From Dinghuibacter sp035492835 (GTDB taxonomy: Bacteria; Bacteroidota; Bacteroidia; Chitinophagales; Chitinophagaceae): a stretch of 39,814 nt of DNA. Shown in pieces: positions 7,581 through 16,841 of the stretch. The DNA lies in contig NZ_DATJIY010000152.1 in assembly GCF_035492835.1 (NCBI RefSeq), positions 1 through 39,814 on the forward strand. Reading direction: 5' to 3'. Position numbers and translations under genes: made by a program. Under the pieces are notes generated by a model. That model was not told the origin of the DNA. It was given only the letters and a program-made list of their open reading frames with translations, and searched no databases. Positions within the stretch are counted from its first letter, which is position 1; each line of letters opens with the position of its first letter.

Positions 7581-9484
7581 TGAATCGTAACCTTCCTGGG
7601 CACCAACGCCAGCCAGGACACGCCAAAGACACCGGCCAGGTCGTTTCGGGTCTTATAATAGAGCAACAGGACCTGGGTACCGTATGCGACCTTTTGTTCG
7701 GCAGAGATGGTACTGTCTTTGCAAAGCTGGTTAAGGGTGGCCCATTCCCCGATACGGATACGCAGCAGGTTGGACCAATAATAATCGGCGTAGGAAAAAC
7801 GGCCAAGGTCGTAGGGCATCCCCATGGCGCCGCTGCTGAATACCGATGGGGTGCAAAGGTCGTCCGCGCGCTGCAGGTCGTCGAGCGCCTTTTTGAATTC
7901 CCCGCTTTGGTATTCCAGGTCCGCCTTGGCCTGGTAGAGCCATTGGGTCATCAGCGCCACCGAAGCGAGACTGCCATAGGCGCCGAGATAGGTGTCGAAG
8001 GCGCCCTCAAACCTCTTTTTGTAGTCGGGACCATAGGCTTTGTTGAAAAGGCCATCCGCGTCGACACTGATGTCATAGGCCCCGGCCATCTCTGGCAACA
8101 GTTCCCGGAGATCGGTGGGGTTCGGCGTTTTCTTTTCTTTTTTTGACCGGGTATCCACCAGGATGGTCTTCATGGCTTTTTCCTTGGAAGGGCCATACTT
8201 CCCCTTGACCTCGACCATGTCGTCGAAGGGATTGGATAAAAAGGGCGGAAATCCAAATTCCACGGCCTCGCCGTTTCGGCTGATCCGATAGTCGAGCCTG
8301 TTGGAGATGCCCTCCAGCACCGCCTGGCCGTCGTTGTGTGACAAAGCCTCCTGGATGTCCGCCGCGCGGCGGTCGGTATAGATGTTCCAGTCGTCGAGGT
8401 TGTCGTCCGGGTTGCTGATAGAATAGCTGTAGGGCGATTGCATCAAAAACGAGGTGTCCAGGTATAAGTCGCTATAGGTACCGATTGTCCCATAGACCAG
8501 CGACCGGCGCCGGTACTGCTCGTGCCACTCGGCGTCCATGGCCTGCCACTCGGCCCGTTGCTGCCGCTGTTCCGCGATGCTGTTGAGCGTGCTGGCAAAG
8601 TCGCCGAGGGCCGAGTTGATCGCGGCGCTGTTGGCTTGAGACTGCGCCTGGCGGAGCCGCTGGATCTGCGCCTGCTGGGTGGCGGTGCTGCCGCCGTTTT
8701 GCATGCCGTTGATGGAGGCCTGGTTGATGGCCAGGGAGGTTTGGATGGCGTCGTTACCGGGCTGGCGGGCCTGGTCGATATAACGCTGCGTCTGCTGTTG
8801 GGTGGCGGTGAGGCCCTGCGCGGGGGCGGGGGCGGACGCCGTGGGGGCCGGGGCAGTGGCAACCGCGGAAGCGTGTGTTGGCGCCACTACAGGTGTGGGC
8901 GTGGGCGCGGCCGCCACAGGCGCCGCCGGCGACTCCTCCTGGGAAGCCCCTTCCGAAAGGGTCAGCTGCGCGGTCTTCTCATTCCCCGTCGAAGACCTCG
9001 TTATCGGGTCCTTCCCGCTGGGCTTCCCGCATTCGTCGGTGGCAAACGGCTTATCATGGGCGTCGTCGCCAAACCGGACGTTGGTGACGATCACATAGAG
9101 CGTGTGGCTGGACGCAAACAACCCCCCGCCGGTGGATGGTTGTACGCCAAACCAGTCCTTGGGGTCCCTGGACTGGTCCTCGCCCGCCTTGAGCGTTATC
9201 CGGCCGTTGTGTCCCAGCTGGTCCGGGGACCATTTGCCCGCCATATAGGTCTCGAGCTCCGCCGGGGCCAATATGGTGAACTCAAAACTGATGTCCTCGG
9301 TGTAGTCGTTCCTGAACTGACAACTCCAGCTGTTCTTGCCGGTGTTGCCGCTCGGGCCGCCGTTGGAAAGGTGGAAATGCAGCCCCTTCCAGCAGGCGAC
9401 GTTGTTCCAGGGACCCCAATGGTCCTGGGCGTGTGTAAGCAAAGAGGCCGAAAGCAGGGTAAGGGTAATAAATACTTTGTTCAC
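7577..9484 (-). CDS. Large secreted protein of unknown function with Ala/Pro/Thr linker
   Basis: A 635-aa protein with a signal peptide (residues 1-19, ending L-T-H-A-Q). Three parts can be seen. Residues 20-165 form a Trp-, Gly- and Cys-containing beta-rich N-domain (W-G-P-W-N-N, W-S-C-Q-F-R, W-F-G-V). Residues about 183-225 are an Ala/Pro/Thr/Val linker typical of a flexible extracytoplasmic tether. The remainder begins with a Gln/Ala-rich helical stretch (about 226-320) and ends in helical, TPR-like material with a last segment, S-G-E-F-K-K-A-L-D-D-L-Q-R-A-D-D-L, that could be a tetratricopeptide helix pair. No catalytic motif is recognised. It is a monocistronic gene divergent from the sigma-54 exporter operon; a role in that system is possible but not shown. 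Confidence 0.7.
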   Translation of the reverse strand: MNKVFITLTLLSASLLTHAQDHWGPWNNVACWKGLHFHLSNGGPSGNTGKNSWSCQFRNDYTEDISFEFTILAPAELETYMAGKWSPDQLGHNGRITLKAGEDQSRDPKDWFGVQPSTGGGLFASSHTLYVIVTNVRFGDDAHDKPFATDECGKPSGKDPITRSSTGNEKTAQLTLSEGASQEESPAAPVAAAPTPTPVVAPTHASAVATAPAPTASAPAPAQGLTATQQQTQRYIDQARQPGNDAIQTSLAINQASINGMQNGGSTATQQAQIQRLRQAQSQANSAAINSALGDFASTLNSIAEQRQQRAEWQAMDAEWHEQYRRRSLVYGTIGTYSDLYLDTSFLMQSPYSYSISNPDDNLDDWNIYTDRRAADIQEALSHNDGQAVLEGISNRLDYRISRNGEAVEFGFPPFLSNPFDDMVEVKGKYGPSKEKAMKTILVDTRSKKEKKTPNPTDLRELLPEMAGAYDISVDADGLFNKAYGPDYKKRFEGAFDTYLGAYGSLASVALMTQWLYQAKADLEYQSGEFKKALDDLQRADDLCTPSVFSSGAMGMPYDLGRFSYADYYWSNLLRIRIGEWATLNQLCKDSTISAEQKVAYGTQVLLLYYKTRNDLAGVFGVSWLALVPRKVTIH

Positions 9485-9533
9485 AATGATGGTTTCAGGT
9501 CCGTAAAATTACTGGCCGGAGTGCGGGTGAAAA

Positions 9534-9590
9534 ATACCCATTAATAGGTATGAACGTTATCGGAAAAAGTGTGCGATATCGGGCACTTTT
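9534..9590 (+). promoter_or_regulatory. Two dyad elements, probable upstream activator sites for the sigma-54 regulator
   Basis: Dyad 1 (9534-9551) is ATACCCATTAATAGGTAT, with 8 of 9 base pairs symmetric. Dyad 2 (9565-9590) has arms AAAAGTG and CACTTTT around a GATATC core, with 11 of 13 pairs symmetric. They end 47-86 bp before the -24 element at 9637, the usual place for enhancer-binding-protein sites. The likely binder is the NtrC-type regulator encoded at 15486-16841. The dyads could also serve the divergent 635-aa gene. Confidence 0.55.
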
Positions 9591-9636
9591 GCGAAGCAAA
9601 AAACATACAAGTACTTAAATTTCAAAACAATATCGA

Positions 9637-9652
9637 TGGCACCCAGCTTGCA
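9637..9652 (+). promoter_or_regulatory. Sigma-54 (RpoN) promoter of the ABC exporter operon
   Basis: TGGCAC (9637-9642), five bases, then TTGCA (9648-9652) matches the -24/-12 consensus with the invariant GG and GC separated by the required 10 nt. The predicted start is near 9664, about 13 nt before the ATG at 9677. By chance such an 11-base match would be expected well under once in a window this size. The operon ends in a sigma-54 activator gene, which independently supports the call. Confidence 0.85.
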
Positions 9653-9676
9653 ACCGTTTAGCCGAAAAGTACAGCC

Positions 9677-10927
9677 ATGGACACCCCCATACAGGAAACA
9701 GAACTCGCGAAAAAACGTCGGAAACGATGGATCGTAGCCGCCGCCGCGCTGGCCATCCTGGCCCTCGCCCTATGGGCGACATGGATCCTCCTGACCCCCT
9801 CCCTCACCCGCGCGGATATCACCACCGCCGTCGCGACCACCGGCAATATCGAAAACACCATCACCGCGTCGGGGGAGGTCCTCCCGGAATTCGAGGAGAC
9901 GCTCACCAGCTCCATCGACTGTTCGATCCGCAAGGTCCTCAAGGACGAAGGCGCCACCGTGGAAGCCGGGGAATCGATCCTGACGCTGGACAAATCCCAG
10001 ACGGAGGCCGACCTGGAAAAGATGCGGTTCCAGCTGGCGTCCAAACAGGGCGACATCGAGCGCATGAAGGTCGACCTGGGCGAAAGCTATTCCGACATAC
10101 AGTCCAACAACGCCATCAAGCAACTCCACATCGGCAACCTCAGCGACGAAGTCGAGAACGCCAAAAAGCTTTTTGAAGCGGGGGGCGGGACACGGGAACA
10201 GATCGAGCAGGCCGAGCTGAACCTGAAGGTCGCGCAGGAGGAAAAAAAACAGCTCGAAAACCAGATCCTTGCCAAACAGCAAACGATGAAGCTGGATATT
10301 AAGTCGTCGGAACTTGCGGCGGACATCCAGGCCAGCGACCTCCACGCGCTGGAGCGGAAACTGGAGCTGGCGAACGCCACGGCCACCAGGGCGGGCGTGA
10401 TCACCTACGTGGACAAGAACATCGGGTCCTCCGTCCGTCAGGGCGAGACGCTCGCACGTATCGCGGACCTGAGCAGTTTCAAGGTATCGGGGAGTATCTC
10501 CGACAATTACCTCGACCAGCTGAAGGCCGGCATGCCCGCGATCGTCAGGGTCAACGACACCCTGCTCCGGGGACGGGTCGACCACGTATACCCGTCGGTC
10601 CAGGGCGGCCTGGTCGGTTTTGACGTCGTGCTCGACAGGGCCAACGAAGCAAAATTGAGACCGCACCTCAAGGTAGACGTCTACCTGGTCACAGCCGCGC
10701 ATACCGGCATCGTCCGGGTGTCCAACGGGGCGGCGTTCAAGGGAGGTAAAAGCCAGGATGTCTTTGTCGTCGACAACGGACGCGCCTATCGCCGTTCTGT
10801 GACAATCGGCCTTTCCAATTTCGACTACGTGGAAATCGTGCAAGGCATACACCCCGGCGATACGGTCATCACTTCCGATATGAGCGGGTACAAGACCATT
10901 CAGCAACTAAACATCAAGAACCCGTGA
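9677..10927 (+). CDS. HlyD/MacA-type periplasmic adaptor
   Basis: A 416-aa membrane-fusion protein. A basic N-terminus (K-K-R-R-K-R) precedes one transmembrane helix (residues about 19-39). Then come a first barrel-sandwich segment (G-N-I-E-N-T-I-T-A-S-G-E-V, residues 56-68), a long alpha-helical hairpin with heptad-like Glu/Lys/Leu (about 105-235), the second sandwich half (V-I-T-Y-V-D-K-N-I-G-S-S-V-R-Q-G-E), a beta-barrel and a membrane-proximal domain. It should bridge the inner-membrane permeases and the TolC-like channel. It is the first gene after the sigma-54 promoter, and its stop overlaps the next start (GTGA). Confidence 0.9.
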   Translation: MDTPIQETELAKKRRKRWIVAAAALAILALALWATWILLTPSLTRADITTAVATTGNIENTITASGEVLPEFEETLTSSIDCSIRKVLKDEGATVEAGESILTLDKSQTEADLEKMRFQLASKQGDIERMKVDLGESYSDIQSNNAIKQLHIGNLSDEVENAKKLFEAGGGTREQIEQAELNLKVAQEEKKQLENQILAKQQTMKLDIKSSELAADIQASDLHALERKLELANATATRAGVITYVDKNIGSSVRQGETLARIADLSSFKVSGSISDNYLDQLKAGMPAIVRVNDTLLRGRVDHVYPSVQGGLVGFDVVLDRANEAKLRPHLKVDVYLVTAAHTGIVRVSNGAAFKGGKSQDVFVVDNGRAYRRSVTIGLSNFDYVEIVQGIHPGDTVITSDMSGYKTIQQLNIKNP

Positions 10928-12357
10928 TCGCACTACTTTGCCTGCTGCTGTACGGACGCCCAGCGGACACCGCCCGCCTCACCCTCCCCCAGGTCGTGGA
11001 CCTGGCGAAGCGCAACTCCATCGACGCCCGCCAGGCCATTACCACGCGGAAGACAAAATACTGGCAATACCGTACCTACCGGTCCAACTACCAGCCGCAG
11101 CTGTCGATGACCGGTACCGTCCCCGCTTATACGAAGTCGTACACGGAGGTCGTACAACCCAACGGAACCATCCTTTTCCAACCGGTTTACTACGACAATT
11201 CCACGCTGACCTTCAACTTCAGCCAGAGCATCGCGGCCACCGGCGGGTCGATCTATGGCACCACACAGCTCCAGCGGTTTGACGACTTCGACCGTAAAAA
11301 CATCCTCTACGAGGGCGTGCCGTATGGCATCGGTTACAGCCAACCCCTGTTCCAGTACAACCAGCTCCGCTGGGACAAGCGCATCGAGCCGTTAAAGTTC
11401 AACGAAAGCAAGCAGGCGTATATAGAAGCGCAGGAGAAGATCGCGGTCACGGCCGAGGGATATTTCTTCGACCTGTTGCTGGCGCAGGTCAACCTGCGGG
11501 TGGCCGAGACCAACCGGCGGAACACCGAAAAGATCCTGTCTGTTGCGCAGATCAAGTACGGTCTGGGCAAAGTCTCCCGGAACGAGATCCTGCAATTGCA
11601 ACTCGAGCAGGTCAATACCGAAAAGGCGGTGGGCATCGCCAGGCGGGACGTGGAAGTGGCAACCCTGGCGCTCCGGACCTACACCGGGGAGGACTCGGCG
11701 GACGCGATCGTCCTGACCGTTCCGGACGTCATCAGCCAGGTAACCATATCCACCGAAAAGGTCCTGGAAGAGGCCTACGCGAACCGATCCGACGCCATCG
11801 CCTTTATCCGACGGATCAACGAAGCCAAACGGGACGTGGCCCTCGCCAAGGGTCAGAACGGCTTCACCGCGACGCTCACCGCCAACCTGGGATATTCCAA
11901 TACCGGACCCACCATACCGGACGTTTACCGCAGCCCGCAGGACCAGCAGCTCGTGCAGCTCCAGTTCAATATTCCCATCCTCGACTGGGGACGAGCCAGG
12001 GCGAGGACGCGCACGGCGGAGGCCAACGAACAACTGATGGAATACACCGTGGAGCAGGACAAGCTGGTCTTCAAACAACAGATCGTCACCCAGGTGACCC
12101 TTTTCAACATGATGAAGGACCAGGTGGGACTGACGGAACGGGCCGATAGCATCGCCTCGGACAAATACGAGATCGCGCGGCAGCGCTACCTCCTGGGCGA
12201 TCTCAGCATCACCGACCTGAGCATCGCCTTCCAGGAGAACGACCAGGCCCAACGGGACTACGTCTCCGCGCTCCGCGACTTTTGGGGCGCGTATTATCAA
12301 CTACGCTATCTTTCCCTCTACGATTTCGAACGCAACGAAAAAATCAAATACAACTAA
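10924..12357 (+). CDS. TolC-family outer-membrane efflux protein
   Basis: A 477-aa protein starting with GTG at 10924, overlapping the adaptor stop by four bases. A short hydrophobic export signal is followed by L-T-L-P-Q-V-V-D-L-A-K-R-N-S, the characteristic first helix of TolC/OEP domains, and two repeated coiled-coil halves, the second beginning around residue 290 (E-A-Y-A-N-R-S-D-A-I). It should form the trimeric channel of the exporter. The signal peptide looks short, about 16-17 residues; the annotated start is the one that fits the operon overlap. Confidence 0.92.
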   Translation: MIALLCLLLYGRPADTARLTLPQVVDLAKRNSIDARQAITTRKTKYWQYRTYRSNYQPQLSMTGTVPAYTKSYTEVVQPNGTILFQPVYYDNSTLTFNFSQSIAATGGSIYGTTQLQRFDDFDRKNILYEGVPYGIGYSQPLFQYNQLRWDKRIEPLKFNESKQAYIEAQEKIAVTAEGYFFDLLLAQVNLRVAETNRRNTEKILSVAQIKYGLGKVSRNEILQLQLEQVNTEKAVGIARRDVEVATLALRTYTGEDSADAIVLTVPDVISQVTISTEKVLEEAYANRSDAIAFIRRINEAKRDVALAKGQNGFTATLTANLGYSNTGPTIPDVYRSPQDQQLVQLQFNIPILDWGRARARTRTAEANEQLMEYTVEQDKLVFKQQIVTQVTLFNMMKDQVGLTERADSIASDKYEIARQRYLLGDLSITDLSIAFQENDQAQRDYVSALRDFWGAYYQLRYLSLYDFERNEKIKYN

Positions 12358-12358
12358 G

Positions 12359-13024
12359 ATGCTTCACTTACAAAACATCGAAAAGGTATACCGGACCGAC
12401 ACTGTCGAAACGCTTGCCCTCAAGAACATCAACCTCATGGTGGGTAAGGGCGAATTCCTGTCGGTCATGGGGCCTTCCGGCTGCGGAAAGAGCACACTGC
12501 TCAATATCATGGGGCTGCTCGACGGACCCACCCGGGGCGACGTCCGGATCGACGGACATGCTACGGCGCGCCTGTCCGACAAGGAGCTGGCACGGTTCCG
12601 CAACAAATCCATAGGGTTTATCTTCCAGAGCTATCACCTTATCGGGGACCTCCAGGTGCTTGACAACGCCGAGTTGCCCTTGTTATATCGCGCCGTCTCC
12701 GCCCGGGAACGCCGCCGGCTGGCGGCTGAGGCCCTCGGCAAGGTCGGTCTGTCGAACCGGGTCAAGCATTTCCCCACCCAACTGTCCGGCGGTCAGAAGC
12801 AACGGGTCGCGATCGCGCGCGCCATCGTGGGGCGCCCCGAGATCATCCTGGCGGACGAGCCGACGGGCAACCTGGACTCGGTGATGGGCGGCGAGATCAT
12901 GGACATCCTGCTCGACCTCAACCGCACCGAAGGGACCACCATCGTCATGGTCACCCATGATGAAAACATGGCGCGAAGAACGCACCGCCTCGTCCGATTG
13001 TTTGACGGATCACAAGTACAATAG
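12359..13024 (+). CDS. ABC transporter ATP-binding protein, MacB/LolD type
   Basis: A 221-aa single nucleotide-binding domain. Walker A G-P-S-G-C-G-K-S-T is at residues 38-46, the Q-loop at Phe89-Gln90, the signature L-S-G-G-Q at 142-146, Walker B I-I-L-A-D-E at 162-167, the D-loop N-L-D right after, and the H-loop in V-T-H-D near 201. The adjacent FtsX-like permeases place it in the mechanotransmission MacB/LolD class rather than among importers. It begins one base after the TolC stop and ends two bases before the first permease. Confidence 0.95.
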   Translation: MLHLQNIEKVYRTDTVETLALKNINLMVGKGEFLSVMGPSGCGKSTLLNIMGLLDGPTRGDVRIDGHATARLSDKELARFRNKSIGFIFQSYHLIGDLQVLDNAELPLLYRAVSARERRRLAAEALGKVGLSNRVKHFPTQLSGGQKQRVAIARAIVGRPEIILADEPTGNLDSVMGGEIMDILLDLNRTEGTTIVMVTHDENMARRTHRLVRLFDGSQVQ

Positions 13025-13026
13025 CC

Positions 13027-14292
13027 ATGTTACGTAACTATCTAAAAATCGCGATCGCCGTGCTGAAGCGTCGCTGGTTCTTCACCTTCATCAGCCTTTT
13101 CGGCATCAGCCTGACGCTGGCTACCATTATGGTGGTGGTCGCTTTTTTCACCCAATTCGAAAACCCGGGCTATCCGGATATCCACCGGGACCGCATGCTG
13201 TACGTCACCTCCATGTATTTCTGGGGGGACGGCGACAAGCACAATATCAACGGGGGAGCCATCGGCTTTTATTTATACAAGCACTATGCGTCGACCCTCA
13301 AGATACCGGAAGCGGTAGCGCTGTCGTCCAACCCGACAAGGACCAACACCTACATCAACGACAAGAAGCTCGGCCTCGCCCTCCGGTATACCGACGAGCA
13401 CTTCTGGGACGTCCTGCAATTCCAGTTTTTGGAAGGCAAGCCCTTCGATCGGCGGCAGATCGACAACGGGGACAACGTAGCCGTCATCACCGACGACCTG
13501 CGGAACGACTACTTCGGAAAGGGCGAAACAGCCGTCGGCAAATACATTGTAGCCGATAACACGCAATTCCGCGTGATCGGCGTCGTGCGCGGGGACGTCA
13601 GGTCCAATGAGTTTTCCACTGCCGACGTCTACCTCCCCTATTCGCTGTCCAGGGGAGATTTAAAAAGCACGGATATATCGGGCAACTATTCGATTTTACT
13701 GCTGGCCCGCAACAAGTCGGAGATACCGGCCATGCGCCGCGAATTCGACGAGATGTTCAATCGCATACCCATTTCCGACCCAATGAGGTATGATCACCAA
13801 AAGACCTGGGCGGATCTCTTCCTGGCGACCTATACCCGTCACCTTTTCGGCATCAGTATGTCGAACGGGCATTTCCGGGAGAATGGCGACGGTATAACCT
13901 GGTTCTATGTTTGTGCAGCGCTTCTGACCTTCTTGTTCATGCTGATCCCGACGATCAACCTCATCAATATCAACGTGACCCGGATCATGGAAAGGTCCTC
14001 GGAGATCGGGGTGCGTAAATCCTTTGGCGCCTCCTCCGGCACCCTGGTCCTCCAATTCCTGGTGGAGAACGTCTTCCTGACGCTGCTGGGCGGCCTTATC
14101 GGGGTACTGCTGTCTATCGCGGCGCTCGCCCTTCTGAACCGCGCCGAGCCTATCAAGAACCTGCACCTTTTCCTGAACTTCCCGGCCCTCCTCTATGGCC
14201 TGGCCGCCTGTCTTTTCTTCGGGATATTGTCGGGCGTATACCCCGCCTGGAGGATGTCCCGGTTAAACGTCGTCACCGCCCTCAAATCCTGA
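13027..14292 (+). CDS. ABC transporter permease, FtsX/MacB-like (first of two)
   Basis: A 421-aa protein with the MacB topology: an N-terminal helix (residues about 15-38), a large periplasmic MacB_PCD domain (about 40-295), and three C-terminal helices. The cytoplasmic loop before the last pair contains R-S-S-E-I-G-V-R-K-S-F-G-A, the coupling-helix motif typical of FtsX domains. A functional type VII exporter needs two such permeases; here the second is encoded by the next gene, so the two may form a heterodimer. Confidence 0.92.
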   Translation: MLRNYLKIAIAVLKRRWFFTFISLFGISLTLATIMVVVAFFTQFENPGYPDIHRDRMLYVTSMYFWGDGDKHNINGGAIGFYLYKHYASTLKIPEAVALSSNPTRTNTYINDKKLGLALRYTDEHFWDVLQFQFLEGKPFDRRQIDNGDNVAVITDDLRNDYFGKGETAVGKYIVADNTQFRVIGVVRGDVRSNEFSTADVYLPYSLSRGDLKSTDISGNYSILLLARNKSEIPAMRREFDEMFNRIPISDPMRYDHQKTWADLFLATYTRHLFGISMSNGHFRENGDGITWFYVCAALLTFLFMLIPTINLININVTRIMERSSEIGVRKSFGASSGTLVLQFLVENVFLTLLGGLIGVLLSIAALALLNRAEPIKNLHLFLNFPALLYGLAACLFFGILSGVYPAWRMSRLNVVTALKS

Positions 14293-14297
14293 ACGTT

Positions 14298-15482
14298 ATG
14301 CTCCGTCATTTATCCAAGCTGATGTGGAACAAGAAAAAACAACACCTCCTCCTGGTGATCGAGATTTTCTTTTCCTTCCTGGTCATCTTCGCCATAGCCA
14401 CGATGATCGTCTTCTTTTACCGCAACTACCGGAAACCCATAGGACTGGAGGACAAGGATGTCTGGACGGTCCACTTCGATAACGCGGACACTCCCGGTTC
14501 CGCGGATTCTTTAGCCGCCTTTTACGATATGGTGCATGAAGCCGTCATCTCCCTTCCCAAGGTCCGGGAGGCCAGTTACACCAGCTTTAACACGCCTTTC
14601 GGTGACGCGATGAATATAACGGCCTTTAACACCGGGAATAAGCAGGTGGGTAATGTCTATTCATACCACACGGACGACCACTACGCGGACGCCTTGGGCA
14701 TGAAACTGGTCGAGGGCCGTTGGTTCGACAAGACGGACGACGCGGCGCGCTACCAACCGATCATCATCAACCAGTCGCTGGAACAGGCGGCCTTTGGCGG
14801 CGAGGCCGCCGTGGGAAAAGTGATCGGGACCGACCAGGATGCGCACAAGAGGCGTATCGTCGGTGTCGTCGGCGACGCAAAGGTCAACGGCGACTACAGG
14901 CAGCCCAATTCCTCGATCTGGGAGCGGATAGATACCAATTTCCGTCGCGATGTAACGACCATGCTGGTCAAGGTAACACCCGACGCCGATGCGACCTTCG
15001 AGGGCCAGTTGTTCCAACTGCTCTCCAACCGCATAAAACACGCCGATATCGGTATCTCCCATCTCTCCGACTCCCGATCGAACATCAATGGCCAGGCGAT
15101 CATCCCGCTGATCATTTTTGGCATTATCGCCGGATTCCTGGTGCTCAATGTGGCCTTCGGCCTTTTTGGCGTGCTCTGGTACAATATCAACCGGCGCCGC
15201 GGCGAGATCGGCCTTAGGAGGGCCGTGGGCGCCACCGGGGGATCGGTTGCCACCCAACTGTGGACCGAGACGTTGATCCTGGCCACCTTCGCCCTGGTAC
15301 TGGGTACGTTCTTCGCCGTCCAGTTCCCGCTGCTCCACGTCTTCGACCTCCCCACCGGCGTTTATATCCTAGCCCTTATTTTTGCTATCTTGTTCATCTA
15401 TGCCCTGGTGACGATTTGTTCCCTGTACCCGGGCAGACAGGCCGCCGGCATTTACCCCGCCGTCGCCCTGCACGAAGACTGA
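14298..15482 (+). CDS. ABC transporter permease, FtsX/MacB-like (second of two)
   Basis: A 394-aa protein with the same layout as its neighbour: one N-terminal helix (about 18-42), a periplasmic domain, and three C-terminal helices, with R-R-R-G-E-I-G-L-R-R-A-V-G-A as the coupling loop. The periplasmic domain diverges clearly from that of the first permease, suggesting specialised halves rather than a recent duplicate. It begins five bases after the first permease and ends three bases before the regulator gene. Confidence 0.92.
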   Translation: MLRHLSKLMWNKKKQHLLLVIEIFFSFLVIFAIATMIVFFYRNYRKPIGLEDKDVWTVHFDNADTPGSADSLAAFYDMVHEAVISLPKVREASYTSFNTPFGDAMNITAFNTGNKQVGNVYSYHTDDHYADALGMKLVEGRWFDKTDDAARYQPIIINQSLEQAAFGGEAAVGKVIGTDQDAHKRRIVGVVGDAKVNGDYRQPNSSIWERIDTNFRRDVTTMLVKVTPDADATFEGQLFQLLSNRIKHADIGISHLSDSRSNINGQAIIPLIIFGIIAGFLVLNVAFGLFGVLWYNINRRRGEIGLRRAVGATGGSVATQLWTETLILATFALVLGTFFAVQFPLLHVFDLPTGVYILALIFAILFIYALVTICSLYPGRQAAGIYPAVALHED

Positions 15483-15485
15483 GGT

Positions 15486-16841
15486 ATGATACTGATCATT
15501 GACGACGATATGGCCGTGCGGGCTTCACTGGTGCTGCTGCTGAAGACACACCGGTATGCGGTGCGCGAGGCCGTTAGCCCCGTGGAGGCCCTGGAGGTGC
15601 TGGAGGGTACTTCGGTCGACCTCGTCCTGTTGGACCTCAACTTTTCGATGGGTACCACGGGTGAGGAGGGTCTGGCATTGCTGGCCCGCATCAAGGAGTC
15701 GTGGCCTTCGATCCCCGTCATCCTGATCACCGGCTGGGGTTCGATCGCGCTCGCGGTGCAGGGCATGAAGATGGGCGCCGGGGATTTTATCAACAAACCC
15801 TGGGACAACGAACACCTGCTGGCGTCGGTCAGGACCCTGCTGGACCTCCGGGGTCCGCGGCCCGGGCAGCGCACCCGTAAGCAGCTGGACAGCCAGTTCC
15901 AATTTCAGCACATCATCGGTGAAGACCCCCGGATGTTGAACATACTGGACACGATCGGCCGGGTGTCGCCCACCGAGGCGTCGGTGCTGATCACCGGAGA
16001 AAGCGGCACCGGTAAGGAGCTCATCGCCGAAGCCGTGCACGCCAACAGCCTGCGGTCTGCCAAACCCTTTGTCAAGGTAAACCTGGGCGGTATTTCCACC
16101 TCCCTTTTCGAAAGCGAGATGTTCGGCCATATCCGTGGCGCATTTACCGACGCGCGGTACGACCGGGCGGGCCGGTTCGAGACGGCGAATAAAGGGACCA
16201 TTTTCCTGGACGAGATCGGGGACCTCGAACCATCCAGCCAGGTCAAGCTGTTGCGCGTGCTACAGGATCGGACATACGAGGTGCTGGGCAGCAGCCGCAC
16301 CCGGACCGTCGACGTGCGCGTCGTCTGCGCCACCAACAAGAACCTCCCCGAGATGGTGGCGCGCGGCGCCTTCCGGGAAGACCTGCTCTACCGCATCAAC
16401 CTGATCAACCTCCACCTTCCGCCCCTGCGGGAACGCCAGAAGGACATCCCCCTGCTGGTGAATTTCTTCCTGGGCAACCTCCGGGAGATCTACCACCGGT
16501 CCGCCCTTTCGGTTTCGCCGTCCGCCATGCGCTGGCTCCAGCACCTGCCGCTGCCGGGGAACATCCGGCAGCTCAAAAACCTGGTGGAGCGCACCATCCT
16601 CGTGACGCCAAAGGACCTGCTGGAGATCGATGACTTCACACCCCAGCTGGAACGGGCGCCCAGCGCCCCGACCGGTTCCTTCCAGACCCTGGAGTCGATG
16701 GAGGTCGAGATGATAAAGCGGGCCCTCGAGTTCCACAAAAACAAGATATCCCGCGCCGCAAAGGCCCTCGGCATCACCCGCAGCGCGCTCTACCGCCGGC
16801 TGGAGAAGTACCAAATCCCCTTCGATGCGGCTGAGGACTAA
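15486..16841 (+). CDS. Sigma-54-dependent response regulator (NtrC family)
   Basis: A 451-aa protein with three domains. The receiver (1-120) has the acidic pocket I-I-D-D-D and the phosphoacceptor Asp50. The AAA+ domain (about 142-370) has Walker A G-E-S-G-T-G-K-E near 172 and the sigma-54 contact loop as G-A-F-T-D-A at 218-223. The GAFTGA motif has Asp at its fifth position, a variant seen in other regulators of this class that keeps the critical Thr. A Fis-type HTH is at about 410-447 (S-R-A-A-K-A-L-G-I-T-R-S-A-L-Y-R-R-L). When phosphorylated it should remodel RpoN holoenzyme at the promoter at 9637-9652, making the operon self-activating. It overlaps the sensor kinase gene by 17 nt. Confidence 0.95.
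   Translation: MILIIDDDMAVRASLVLLLKTHRYAVREAVSPVEALEVLEGTSVDLVLLDLNFSMGTTGEEGLALLARIKESWPSIPVILITGWGSIALAVQGMKMGAGDFINKPWDNEHLLASVRTLLDLRGPRPGQRTRKQLDSQFQFQHIIGEDPRMLNILDTIGRVSPTEASVLITGESGTGKELIAEAVHANSLRSAKPFVKVNLGGISTSLFESEMFGHIRGAFTDARYDRAGRFETANKGTIFLDEIGDLEPSSQVKLLRVLQDRTYEVLGSSRTRTVDVRVVCATNKNLPEMVARGAFREDLLYRINLINLHLPPLRERQKDIPLLVNFFLGNLREIYHRSALSVSPSAMRWLQHLPLPGNIRQLKNLVERTILVTPKDLLEIDDFTPQLERAPSAPTGSFQTLESMEVEMIKRALEFHKNKISRAAKALGITRSALYRRLEKYQIPFDAAED

Noticed and set aside
9770..10906. A 378-codon open frame antisense to the adaptor gene
   Set aside because: A by-product of the high GC and codon bias of the adaptor gene; the sense strand has a full HlyD domain.
15486..16841. GAFTDA in place of GAFTGA as a sign of a non-functional sigma-54 activator
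   Set aside because: The change is at a tolerated position and the variant is common among regulators of this family; the matching promoter supports function.
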